Below, one piece after another: positions 25,508-37,137 of a stretch of DNA of 64,000 nt (within the stretch, counting starts at the first letter, position 1; every line of letters starts with the position of its first letter). The notes beneath the pieces are model-generated. The model ran no database searches. It saw only the letters and a program-made list of their open reading frames with translations, and was not told where the DNA came from. This stretch comes from Zarea fungicola (lineage: Eukaryota; Ascomycota; Sordariomycetes; Hypocreales; Cordycipitaceae), in NCBI GenBank assembly GCA_900169235.1, contig FWCC01000256.1, forward strand, positions 124,001-188,000, written 5' to 3'. The position numbers and the translations under genes were made by a program.

Positions 25508-28500
25508 ATGAACGACCCAATGAAGTGCATATCGCCCCTCGACTCGACTGTTCAGTCGATTGCCGTCTCAGCTGGCTTTCTGCTACTCTTTCCCTGGACC
25601 TTTGCCAGAGCCCGTCGGTCAGACGTCAAAGTCCGGCCAAGCTCTCTGGGTACGGCAAAGTTTGTTAGTTGCGATCCTGTATGAACTACTTGTGGCTCAT
25701 AAAATACTTATACGTGCTCTCTAGGTCATTTGCTTGGTTCTTATCGCGGTTAAGCTGGCTGAAGTTATTGTCCAGTTGACTTCTAGGCGCCAGGATGCGC
25801 TAAAGTTGAGCGCCGGCGTCTTGTCTCTCGTAGCTTCGATCGCTGTCGCCATGCTTTCGTCCGTGGCACACAAGAGATTGCTCAAGGCTGCCAAATTACT
25901 CGTTTTCTACCTCCTAATAACTTCTTGCAGTGATGTTCTCAGTGCCAAGAATTTAATGGCAGCAGACCACCATAACTACTTGGATTGCTTCCCACCAGCA
26001 ACGGGAGTCATTCGGTTCGTGATACTTTTCCTCGAATGCGTCTCCAAAGATGACATTTTCCTACCACGTTACAAGGCACTAGCACCAGTTGAAACAGTGA
26101 ATGCGATCAACTCCTTATTATTCTGGTGGGTAAATAAATTCCTCGCCAAAGGAAATAAACATATCCTGCAAGATACAGATATTCCCCCGCTGGACTCGCA
26201 TCTCAAGGCAGACGGCCTAAATCAGACGATTAAGCATGCATGGAGCACTCGAGGTATTGAGACATGATGCATTCTATCCTGCAGCGTTTTATTGCTAACT
26301 TTTCCAAGCCCTTCCAGAAACTCGAAGGACGTTGTATAAAGTCCTACTCAAGACTCATGCATGGCCTTTTATTATTGCCATGATTCCCAGAATTTTGATG
26401 GTGGTTTCCGAATGCGGGCAACCACTTCTTATCAAAGCAGTAATTCGCTATCTGGAATCACCTCGGGGTGAGAAGCAATGCCAAGAGTATTACCTAGTCG
26501 CCGCGGCGGCCGTAGTGTACCTAGGCTCAGCAGTATGTTTGCAAGCCTGTCGCATGAACGCAGACACTAACATAATCTTTAAGTTTTCGAGCTCTATCTA
26601 TAGTTATCAGTCGTCCAGACTCGAGCTCATGGTGAAAAGCTCTCTTACATCTCTCATTTACGACAAAACCTTGACCACTGCAGCGCACACTGCTGACACA
26701 GGAAAGGCCATGACAGTAATCAGCACCGATGTAGAGGCAATTAGTGATGCTCCTGCTATGTTCCATGATGGCGTCGGTCAGGCACTCGAGCTCACCCTTG
26801 GGCTTCTCATTCTGAGTGATCAAGTCAAATGGCTGTGGCCCGTCCCGTTGGTCATCATTTTCTGTAGGTTTATCGTCGCAAGAAAATTTAAGGAACTGAA
26901 TGTAACGAATTATGTACAGTCTGCTCCAAAGTAAGCCAGTACGTTGCTAAAAATATTCGTACCCGTCAGCGAAACTGGAATGAGGCAACGGAGCGGCGGC
27001 TTGGAGCTCTTGGCTCCATTTTAGGCTCCATGAAAAGCGTCAAGGCTCTGGGGATCACGGAGACTCTTGTGTCTTACGTTTCCAATCTGAGAAAGGACGA
27101 ACTGGCCCGTGCAGGAGAGAAACGCTTTATGGATTGCCAATACAACTCAAGTGGTATGCGTTCAAGAAGGGCAACCGCATGTGAAGATGTACTAATTTTG
27201 ACAACAGCAAATGCCCTAGGCCTCTTTTCCCCAGCAATCACTGTCGCACTCTTCTCCATTGTTTCCCACGTACGAGGCATCCCAATGGATATAGCAGTCG
27301 TGTTTGCTACTGTTGCTACGCTAAAGATTGTGACGCACCCAGCCAACATGATCATGACAATCTACCCAAGAATGGTTTCAGTTGCTGCTAGCTTTGAGCG
27401 TTTTCAAGAATTTCTCCTGTTGTCTCCTCTCAAGGATACAAGACGGATTAATGAATCAATCGGGCCGGCTAGCACGAACATTAAGACTGCAATTGCAGTT
27501 ACAGACGTCAATGTTAAAGGAAGTGGCACTCACCCCATCTTGAACGATATTAACCTGGCACTTCCCTACGGATCTGTAACTGTCTGCTGCGGTACCGTTG
27601 GTAGTGGCAAATCTGTCCTGGGTAGAACACTCATTGGCGAATTACCCACTGCAGATGGTGTCGTGGAGGTCGCATCAGAACGAATTGGGTTCTGTGACCA
27701 GTCACCATGGGTAGTAGCGGGCACTATAAAACAGGTGATATGTGCCTTCGCAACATCTATTGACGAGGTCAAATACAAGGCAGTCATCAAGGCTTGCTGC
27801 TTAGACCACGATCTTGATCAGTTTCAAGAAGGCGATGACCTGTGCATTGGAAGTAGAGGAGTCAATATATCGGGTGGCCAGGCGCAACGTATTGTAAGTC
27901 TGAGAAAGAAAAAAACAGTTGAACGGTTGCTAACATCATAGGCACTTGCCCGTCTCCTGTATTCCGGAGAGACGATTGTGGTTCTTGATGACAGTTTCGC
28001 GGCGCTGGATGGAACAACGGAAAGCCAAGTAATTCAAAATCTTTTAGGGAATGATGGATTACTACGCAAAAATGGCGCCGCTGTATTCTGGATCACGAAC
28101 TCAGGTACGTCGCCGATGAAGTAACACCTCGCACAGGATCAATCAACTAACAATGACAAGCTCAATATTTCCATCTTGCCGACCACATCATCTTACTGGA
28201 GAAAGGAAAAATTAGTCACCAGGGTGTGGCCAAAGATATGAACCAATATGTTAAGGAGTTACAAAAATTCCATGTCGCAAATGAGCCGTCATCAGTCGAG
28301 AACAGCCCTATTCGCTTGGCAAAGACGCAGATCCAGAAAGACATGGAAGATGATTTATATCGGCAGACTGGTGACTTTTCACTCTACCGTATGTATTTTC
28401 GTAATTTTTAAGAGATTGACGAGCCGTGTATTGATAATGGTTAGGCTTCTACTTCAACTCAACGGGCTTCCTGGCACCACTTGCCGTTTTAGGGACCACG

Positions 28501-30398
28501 GCCACATACGCTGTTTTTAACACTAGTTCAACCTACTGGATCAAATTCTGGGCAGATACAAACGGTCAAAATACTTTGATTTTCAGTATTGGATATCTTT
28601 TCATGGCGTTCATGGCATGGGCTGCAACAACCCTACATATGTGGACAACTCTTTTTCTCTTGGCACAGCGTTCTGGTACTTACTTGCACAATGCCCTGAC
28701 GATCAAAATCTTTGGAGCACCACTTTCCTACTTTGTGGCAACCGATATTGGTGTGACACTAAACAAATTCAGTCAAGACATCAACCTTGTTGATCGTCAG
28801 CTTCCGAATTCTTTTGCGCGATTCGTCACACAGTGTTGCAAGATGGCGGCGCAAATCATCATTTTGTCTCTTGTACAGAACAGATTTGCCTTTGTGGTGC
28901 CTATCTGTGCTGTTGTGGTCTATTTTGTGCAACGAGTATATCTGAGAACCTCTCGTCAGGTGCGTGTACTTGAGCTTGAGGCAAAGGCTAGCCTGTACTC
29001 GAGGCTCCATGAAACTGTAAGCATATCCTTTGAGACACTTCAAAGGTTCAACACTAACATAATGAATTAAACAGATTGACGGCCTATCGACTATTCGTGC
29101 ATTCGGATGGCAGTCCGCCGCCGAGAAGCGCAATATAAACGCAATTGACTGGTCAATTCGGCCACTGTTCTTCCTTCGCTGTCTTAATAGATGGCTCTCT
29201 ATTGTGATGGAATTAATTGTCAACACAATCGCCGTTGGTATCGTGGCCACCTCAGTCATCGGCAGTAAAGGGAGTAGCACACAAATTGGTGTAGCACTCA
29301 ACTTGGTTATGCTGGCTAACACAACGCTTATTGCTCTCGTGGGCAGCTTTACCAATCTTGAGATTTCTCTTGGAGCTGTCGCACGCCTGAAAAGCGTAGA
29401 CGAGTATACTGCTAAGGAAGATCTTCCGCAGGAGACCATCATACCTGACGAACACTGGCCAGCGCATGGTGACCTCGTGCTGAAAAATGTGTCTTCTGGT
29501 TACAAGTGAGTTTTCACAACACGTGAATGAGCACTGAACAATGAACAATGAAAAATGAAGACAATGATCTAATTGATTCTGCCAGAACCGATCACAATGT
29601 ACTCAGCCGGCTTCATATGGTAGCCAAAGCAGGCCAGAAGCTCATTGTTTGCGGCCGTACCGGAAGGTAGGGGAGCATGCTTATTCTCATACAACATTAC
29701 GCTAACTTGAGGGAAATAGTGGAAAGAGTACAGTCTTCATGTCTCTTCTGAGACTCATTGAAAGCACTGGGACTATAGAAATTGATGGTACAGACATTCT
29801 TCAGGTACCTCGATCTATCGTTCGCAACCGCTGCTTCATTGCTGTCCCGCAAGATGGTGTTCTATTCCGCCACGCGCCACTACGATTCAATTTGGACCCC
29901 ACAGCGACCGTTGATAACGAGAAGTTGACAGCAGCCCTCAAATCTACAGGGCTGCTCAGCATGTTTTTTTATACTGACGATGAAACCTTGGATACACTTG
30001 ATAAAAAGCTCTCCAGTTTCCCACCAATGTCCGCTGGTCAGGTCCAGCTCTTTGCGTTGGCACGTGCGTTGGTTCAGAAGCACAGAGTTACCGCAGCGCG
30101 ACCCTACTCTGACGATGAAGACGGGTACCCTCACCACGCCAAGCCCATCCTTCTCCTTGATGAGCTTACTGCCTTCATGGACTCAGCAACAGAGGCCAAA
30201 GTTTATGATATTATCGATAAAGAGTTTGTTTCTGAGGGCCACACGGTGATTTTTGTGTCCCATAGACTTGGTGGCCTGCTCGGAAGACTACGAGATGGCG
30301 TTGATGCCGTAGCTGTTCTAAAGAACGGGCAGCTGACTGTTGAAACTGATTTTGGGAAGCTTGTGAGCCTCGAAAGTAGTGATGATGAGAGCAAGTAA
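25508..30398 (+). CDS. ABCC-type multidrug transporter, 12 exons
   Basis: Twelve exons give an uninterrupted 1,420-residue protein: 25508-25663, 25725-26253, 26309-26532, 26584-26863, 26920-27153, 27208-27893, 27942-28104, 28161-28388, 28445-29016, 29075-29505, 29586-29666, 29720-30398. The layout is TMD0-TMD1-NBD1-TMD2-NBD2, as in fungal Yor1/bile-transporter-type ABCC pumps. NBD1 has Walker A GTVGSGKS (about residue 602), signature NISGGQAQRI and Walker B IVVLDDSFAALD; an aspartate replaces the catalytic glutamate, as is typical of asymmetric ABCC proteins. NBD2 has GRTGSGKST (about 1190), a divergent signature MSAGQ and LLLDELTAFMD with Glu present. It should export conjugates or toxins at the plasma or vacuolar membrane. 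Introns at 26533-26583 and 27154-27207 are multiples of three without in-frame stops. Confidence 0.88.
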
Positions 30399-30865
30399 AG
30401 TGATTGAACCGACGGATATACTGCATATTGAGTAGAACACTATCAGTGGGTGAGCAAATTCTGCTATTCTTTTCTTTTGGTGTCAATAATATAAAGCAGC
30501 AAGGAATTAGCTTAATTGCTAGCAGTCATAATGCCATCTTAAAGTTAATGGTGAAGTGTAAAATATAATAAAATTCACTGAAATGCTGTACCAAGAGCTC
30601 CCGTCATAATAGACCGGAGCTCACGAAATCGCCTCAATAGCAATATATAATCGCAGCTTAAATAGCAACTAACTAGTCGAAGTAACATATCATGAGAAAA
30701 GGAGGTCTAAAATGTGTTCCCTTAGCATCGCGAGTCGCAGCATCATCTCAAGCATCCTGGTTGGTTATCCATAGCAGAAAATTAGTCGTCTACGTGAGAA
30801 GAGCAAACGGAGCACAATCGAAGTGACAACTAAATATCTTCTAGTTTCACCAGATCTGTGCTAGG
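30399..30865. other. AT-rich convergent intergenic region
   Basis: 3' flanks of the ABCC gene and of the first RBR ligase gene. AT-rich, no gene seen. Confidence 0.55.
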
Positions 30866-32135
30866 TTATTCATAGCTTTTATCTTCTGTTTCACGCCCAA
30901 TGCGGACAGGATGACAGGTATTTCCGTGAAGTGCCCAGTTCCCGCCACATCGATAGCAAAATTGGGCACCGCAGCGACAAGCTAGATGCACGAATAAGTC
31001 AAGTAAGCAATTGGGCCTCAAAATTTCCATCAAAAAAGTAAATATGAAGTCAAAAACAACACATACTGATATGGGAACAACCAGCTGAGAGCTCGACTAG
31101 GCTCTGACACCTGTAGCATTGCTGCCATCGCTCTTGCTTGGCTAGAGCCAGAAGCTGGTCTTTAGCTGGATCAGGTGGACAATTTCCCCTATGACTAGGA
31201 CCCTTACATGCCGTGCATGTACGCTTACCGCAAATTATACACTGCACTGACGACTGGGATGCGTTGCGACCGTCTTGTTGCATGGTTCCGTGGCAGCTGA
31301 GCGAATGACAATGGAGCAATGACGGTGCTGCCAAGCGGAGACTTTTTGCACCAAAGGTAGCAGCAAGATCTGGTCGGAGAAGATGGCGTACAGCCGAGTA
31401 TTCAATGAACACACCACAGCAGCGCGGCGGAAATGTTCCGAGAGGCTGAACGCTAGATTCGATGAGCTGATGCAAGCAGAGTCTGCAGTATAAGTCACCA
31501 CATGGAAACTTGATCAGATCAGTAGTAACTCTGTCCTCCAAGCAAGCCATACAGCTATCTATTGCGTTTCCGTTCTCAATAGAACTTTCGTCTGACAGGT
31601 CTCCGACTTCATCGATATAGGTTCTATCGGTCATGTTGTAGTCATCATCGTCGTCACTTTCAGAGTCTCCATAGCCGTCATCACCCTCGTCTCCCATATA
31701 TTCGTCGCCATCCTCATCTTGACTCGTTGATTGGTGTTTGAGAGAGTGCTTACTTGAATTATTGGTTTCAACAGCTTCCTCAACTGATGACCGCGGCTCC
31801 TGTTCTTCGCGCCGCTGAGAAGCCAACGAGTTCTGCGGTGCAGTAGCACGCTTGCTAAACAAACTGAACGGTTTTACATTGGCTGATGACATCATCGCAA
31901 CATGGCCACCTGTAGATGCTCTGTGCAACGGCTGGACCGACAAGGGCGAGCGTTCAAGCAATGAAGAGCCTGGACCACCCGTGCCACTGGCTCGTTCATA
32001 GTCGATAAACAGCTTGCCAATTTCACCTCGTATTTTAGAAAGCGTTCCACTCGCGGTAAGCGGTAAATACTTGACCAAAATATCATCCACTTGTTGCCAA
32101 AGGGCGTGCACTGCAAGCTGCTTAGAAGAGCTCAT
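30866..32135 (-). CDS. RBR (RING-IBR-RING) E3 ubiquitin ligase, copy 1
   Basis: Two exons, 32135-31067 and 30981-30866, 394 residues. The N-terminal 180 residues are disordered with an acidic Asp/Glu stretch. RING1 begins CMACLEDRVTTDLIKFPCGD and has CRLCLHQL and FPPRCC. The IBR includes CIICGKRTCTACKG. RING2 is completed only by splicing: GCSHI joins TCRCGAQFCYRCGGNW, giving the HITC position of the thioester cysteine. RBR ligases form a ubiquitin thioester on RING2 before transfer. The intron (85 nt) is phase 1 right after GCSHI. An upstream in-frame ATG at 32210 has a poorer context, so I chose 32135. It is the tandem partner of the next RBR gene. Confidence 0.82.
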
Positions 32136-32775
32136 TGTGGACGTTGATAGATATACCAGAGTGGAGGAGCCAGGTCGGAGCGAAAGAAAAAAGAAAGGTA
32201 GAAATGACATGGATGGGATCTTTGAAAGTCTAGAGGTTGTGCCGGTGCATGCTTAGTGTCATACATCGCCGCCGTTTGTTCACAGCCGCAGTGAATCAGC
32301 CAGCTCGATACTACGTTTGCAGCATTTCCCCTGATTTCCCACCTAGGTATTGATGATTAACAATTTCGAGAGAAATACAAAATATGTGGTGTTAGCTCAC
32401 GTCTCGTAAATGCACAGTAGGATCCAGCGGATAAAGGAATGGTGGTTATGAGGCCCATGTTTAGTTGTCTTCTGAGCAATAATAATTAGCGTTCCAGGCA
32501 ATGACTTGGACACGCTTCGTACGGCAAATTTTACTCGACAAAGTAAATTTTTGTTTCCCCAACACATACATGATATTACAATGAATTAAGCCTTGAATGC
32601 CAGCTTGCTCCCTAACAGTTCTCTAGGTCTCTAGGCATGTAAATTTCCAAGAGCAAATCTTCCGCTCAGAGCTCTCGGTGATCAGAAATGAGCAACCGTC
32701 ATGTGCTCTGGAGCATCCTGCCGAGTTGCCGTCCCGCAATGTTCTGCTAATCAATGGCCCAAGCGTCAGTCACTA
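32136..32775. other. Intergenic region between tandem RBR genes
   Basis: About 0.64 kb containing the promoter of RBR copy 1 and the 3' flank of copy 2. AT-rich from about 32460 to 32600. No gene seen. Confidence 0.5.
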
Positions 32776-34058
32776 TCACAAGCGGTTGAAGCGGCATCTG
32801 TGACATGCATGAAGATTGCACTGCCTACATTCGTAAATATAGTCTGGCAAACTGTGATGACATTCTTCGCAACGATAAGGACCGTTTTGACGTCGCCAGC
32901 TGATATGTCCACATTCATGAGTTCGTACAATGTGGCGGGTGGCACGTTGAACCGCATCTGCATTCCCGTGCCCACCAAACATGCCTCGGCCGACAAGACC
33001 GTGAGCGCGGTCTAAAAGATTCTCGTCATCCCAGCGCTCGCAGTTACAGGTCTTCCATTTTTGGCCGCAGATATAGCAGAATTGGCCCCCACAGCGACAG
33101 GCTACGAGTGGCACTGGTTAGAAAGGGCAAGTTTATTCTAAATGAATATGCTAGACTTACTGATGTGATTGCATCCAGTATTCAACTCAATAATCTGCTG
33201 ACAGTTGCAACATTGCTGCCATCCATTGGCCTTTGCCATGGCTAAAATCTCTTTCTTGGCATGGTCTCCAGGACAGATTTCGTCGTGCGCGGCACTTTTG
33301 CATATGATGCAGGTTTTTGTGCTGCACGTAGGGCAGGAGGCTTCAGTACCTGCAAATTGGCTTGGAGCAATGAATTGTGAACATGTTCTCAGGGAACAAT
33401 ATGTTCGATCGGTAGTAGAATACTCTTCCGCCTTTGCCTGAAACTGGACGAGAAGCTCATCGTTTAGCCATTCGCGCGCGACGTCCAGTGAAATGGGCTT
33501 TTGGCAGCAGCGGGGAGGGAAAAGCGATTCATCGGCCATTGTGGCAGCAAAGAGGCCAGCAAGACAGCTGCGGCAGTAAGTATGGCCGCATGTTGCGATG
33601 CCGGCCGACAACTTGTCTTGAGGATTTTGGCATGCGATGCATGCCGCAATTTTTTCGGTGCTATTCGTAGCAGCGTCCTCTTTAGCCGTTTCTGTCTCTG
33701 ATACACATAGATTTTTAGCCTGGCCGGCTAGGTCATCGATGGCGGCAACAGATAGCTTTGGTGTTGTCTTCGGTATCCGAGATGGACCAGCCACTGTGCG
33801 TGGTGTATTGCGCGTGCGAGTGCGCGGAGGTGATGCTGGAGTATCGGGAATAGCAGTAGAAAGGCTTTTCGCGTATTCTTGATCGTCGGCGGACTGTTTC
33901 ACTCTCGCAATCTCGATTTTGAACGCTTCAATAGCGATTGCAATGTCTTCTGGTTCATCTGCACGCCCTTTGCCTTTCCTTTCATGCTCGATCTCCTCGA
34001 GATCTTGTTGCAGAAGGCGGACGGCAAGTTGTAACGAAGCGGCGTCTGAAACATTCAT
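32776..34058 (-). CDS. RBR (RING-IBR-RING) E3 ubiquitin ligase, copy 2
   Basis: Two exons (34058-33161, 33101-32776) encode 407 residues. The N terminus is helical (LQLAVRLLQQDLEEIEHERK) and then basic and Thr/Pro-rich. RING1 has CIACQNPQDK, CGHTYCRSCL and FPPRCC. The IBR has CPTCSTKTCIICK. RING2 reads CCNCQQIIELNTGCNHI joined by splicing to TCRCGGQFCYICGQKW. The C-terminal tail of about 85 residues is extra relative to copy 1 and has further Cys/His pairs (CEECHHSLPDYIYECRQC), perhaps another zinc site. The intron (59 nt, GTAAGT..CGTAG) sits at exactly the same codon and phase as in copy 1, so the two genes are probably duplicates. Targets are unknown. Confidence 0.85.
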
Positions 34059-34345
34059 TCTGGGGAAAAGGAGAAGAGACTGGTAAGTCAGGATTGCTGT
34101 GAATAAATCTCACTTGTAGCAAACAGGTAAACAAGAAGGAAACCGACAGCTCATATAGAGATCAGAGGAATTGGGATGGAAGCTCAAGGAAGAAATGTTT
34201 CAATTTGAGGAGGTTCTTCTCACTTAGTTCTCACTTTGTTCTCACAAGGTGTTTGCATCGACTGCAATATCTCTCCACCACATTGCATCTTGACTCATGC
34301 ACGGATAATAATAAATTCGGCAACGCAAAAAAATTAGTCATTATG

Positions 34346-35213
34346 CTAAAGGGCGTTCTGCCGTTTCTTTCCCCCCCTTACATGCGTGGCATGTCGTTTG
34401 GTGTGGTATTTAACATCGTCTGGGTATAAAGGATTCCACACAGTATCGCAAACCTTGCACTCCGAAAATGGTGCCTGATTTGAAATGTTCAACGTCGTTT
34501 GAACTTCAGTAGAGATGGGTTTTCGCCTGACACGCCTTGACGGGGCAGCAGGCGAGCTACCGCCACTACCACCACCAAGCGTTCGTTTTCGCAGCAGACG
34601 AGGCTCTTGTTGTGCCCCTTCACTTATGTTATATTTCTCCTCCTGTACAGGATCGGCTTTCTTCTCAACATCAGTTGGCTCGTTCGAACGGACTCTTAGC
34701 AGTCGCCTCGCTGGACGGCGCAACGGACGAGCCTCCTTTTCCTCAGCCACTTCAACATCGGGAAAGATGTTGACAACCGTAGGTTTTATTTCTTTCAGAT
34801 GCGACGATACGGGCTTAAAATAGTTGAGTATCGATCGTTTGGCTGGTACATTGGGCTCTGCGTTGGAAAGTGGCTGGTTCTCACACCCCTCATTGGCGAA
34901 AGTCTGGTGCGTGGCTTTGAAGATTGGCGTAACTGTAGTTGGCGCATCTTCAGGGATGGTAATCCCTAACAGCTTTATGTTTCTCTCATCAAGCACTGTG
35001 TGCACCGTTCTAGCCCTCTTGGCATGCGGTTCCGATCGAGGCTCCGGCGTAGCAGTCGGCTGCCTTCCATAAGTTCGTAGCGGTTTGTCGCGCTTTCGCG
35101 ACAGTGGTCGCACGCCCGGTTTTGTTCTGTATGGCATCAGTATTGTGTGCAAGAAGGGAAATGGGAATTCGGGAAGCTACGCACATTGCGTATTCTGGAG
35201 ATGAGTTGAGCAT
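34346..35213 (-). CDS. ESCO/Eco1-type zinc-finger protein lacking the acetyltransferase domain
   Basis: Two exons, 35213-35185 (MLNSSPEYA) and 35126-34346, with a 58 nt intron (GTGCGT..ATACAG), give 269 residues. Near the C terminus is CKVCDTVWNPLYPDDVKYH followed by TKRHA. This closely matches the C2H2 finger of cohesin acetyltransferases Eco1/ESCO. SILNYFKP in the middle resembles a PCNA-binding (PIP-like) motif, though without the usual glutamine. The rest is basic and disordered (KPLRTYGRQ near the start). In Eco1 the finger precedes a GNAT domain of about 150-200 residues, but here a stop follows after 13 codons and the DNA downstream is not coding. It could be a regulator of PCNA or cohesin, or an accessory paralogue. 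The function is inference. Confidence 0.72.
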
Positions 35214-35658
35214 GGTCTGTGTAGGCTGTGTACTGGTTGAAAGCGTGCTGTGGATGATATAGTGTTCGAGCTGAGCGTGGAGTTGTAGTCGGGGAAGTGT
35301 CAAAGGTCCCCGTGCAGCTATCGACGTGAAATTTGAAGCTTGATACAAAAAGAATTATTTCAAAGTTACATTCTAAGAAATATTGTTTGGATACAGTTTA
35401 AGGGAGCGGGAGCTTGCTGTATAACTTGACCTGCCCCCACCCATTCTCGGACGGAGAAACGCGGCGCGTCGCGTGAGACGCGACTCTCATGCACTGGAAA
35501 GCGCGTACCACTTTGGCAATACATGCAGGTTTGTGTTAAGTGCACGACCTAAGCTCTATTCGTAACAAGCATCTTCTAGTATTAGATCTTTCATAATTGC
35601 ATCATTGTCTCGATCAGAAATCTATAAAGCTGGATACTCTGAAAATTGTTTACCAGCG
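35214..35658. other. Intergenic region, no gene seen
   Basis: Promoter of the zinc-finger gene and 3' flank of the Vma12 gene; CG-rich patch with GCGTCGCGTGAGACGCG around 35463-35480. Otherwise unremarkable. Confidence 0.5.
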
Positions 35659-36526
35659 TCAACTCATCTCAGAACCTCTTATTACCCTTCGTTTTAATTC
35701 ATTTGTTGAATCATCTTTTCTTTCTTGCAAGAGTACAGCATCACCTTCCCTTTTTTCGTCTTGGTTGTCCTTGCCAACGATCCAGCTTTGTACAAGCTCT
35801 TTCCGTTCTGATCGGTGCTCCTCCTTTCGCTTTGCCTCACCCATGCGCCAGATGTAGCCAGAATATACCGCGACCTCAGCAATGCCTACCAGTATACTGC
35901 CGCCAATAGTAAGAAGCAGGCGAGCAGGCAGGCTCCACCAGCGGCCTACAATCCAAAGTGTGGCGGCGACGCCAGCGATGCTGACCATGAAGTTGATTAG
36001 CAGCATGACCTGTCTATGGACTTCATTATAAGTGATCTCATCATCGCCAAGGTCAGCGTCGGATGTTGGCTTATTTACAGCAGCGAATGAGCGTGCAGAA
36101 TCTGGGTAGCGGTCTCTGAACGACTCTAACGCAGGCGCAGGGTTGATCATCCGTTCATAGGCTCGTGCATCTTCATCACGGCGGAGCTTGGCCATGAGAG
36201 CTATATATTCGGGAGACTGTGAATTTAGGGGTTAGAATAGAGCTGCAGCGCACTACTTTACTTGTTTGGAGGGTTTTTGCTGCTGGACGCACCTTGGGAG
36301 CCTTGGGAGCCGGTGGCGCCCTGTAGACTTGAGAACCACGTAGCAACTCCTCGAGTCGAAATGTATTTTGGCATTTTGATAACCGTAGTGTTTGACTATG
36401 TAGTATCGGTTTTCCAACAACCGGACTGGTTAGCGATGGATCCGTCGATTCGAGAGCTATCGCGGCTTTGTCTTCTATCGCCAGCAGACAGTCCACCATG
36501 GACTGGGTCATAGCTAGCAACACCAT
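35659..36526 (-). CDS. VMA12: Vma12/Vph2-type V-ATPase assembly factor
   Basis: Two exons, 36526-36293 and 36216-35659, with a 76 nt intron, give 263 residues. By family it is an ER membrane protein that helps assemble the V0 sector of the vacuolar ATPase. The join APPAPKAPK to SPEYIALMAKLRRDEDARAY is a family hallmark. Two membrane helices follow (LLINFMVSIAGVAATLWIV and LLLTIGGSILVGIAEVAVYS), then a charged cytosolic tail. ATG codons at 36526, 36511 and 36499 are in frame; I used the first. Confidence 0.85.
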
Positions 36527-37137
36527 TGCGGTAGCGCTATAAGTAGTATCGAATAGACGTCGTGTAGCTGGGAAACGGGTGCAGTACAGCCAATTAATGG
36601 GCCGGAAGGAGTGGTTGTGTAAGTAAGGAGGACACCGGTGAGAAGTTGAGGCGAACAGGTTGAACGTACCTAGGTTGCGAGGTCAAGGCAGCAGCTATTG
36701 GCACAGCAGACAATTCACACATGGAGCTGTCAGACCTCTCTACCTGTCAGAGCCGCACAACGCTGTAACAGTGCTAAAAGTTTAGAGCGGCGGCCATTGC
36801 TGAACCCCCCCCACTGAGTTGCCCAGAGCCACTGGGAAAAAAATTACAGGCAGCAAGTCCTATCGTCTTGGCCAATAGGAATACAAGGAATCCCATTTTG
36901 TATGGGTCTCCGGATTGACCCGCTGGCGTGCAAGCGGATGCAAAAGTTTGGCTGGCGACAAGCAATCTCAGGCCTCGATCCTATGTGCACAGCTATCTGA
37001 TCGACATCACGAATTGCGCCGCCAATTGCCCTCCCGCCAGCATCGGCGCAGTCGAAAAGTTCAAACACTCTGTCCTACACCCGAATTATTGCCCACAAAT
37101 TTCTGTCGGAGTCTTCCAAGCAAGCATTTTTCTGACG
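36527..37137. promoter_or_regulatory. Divergent promoter, VMA12 and COQ1
   Basis: About 0.6 kb between divergent starts. The reading frame of COQ1 stays open upstream to about 36928, but the sequence there is not conserved-looking, so I treat it as leader or promoter. Confidence 0.4.
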
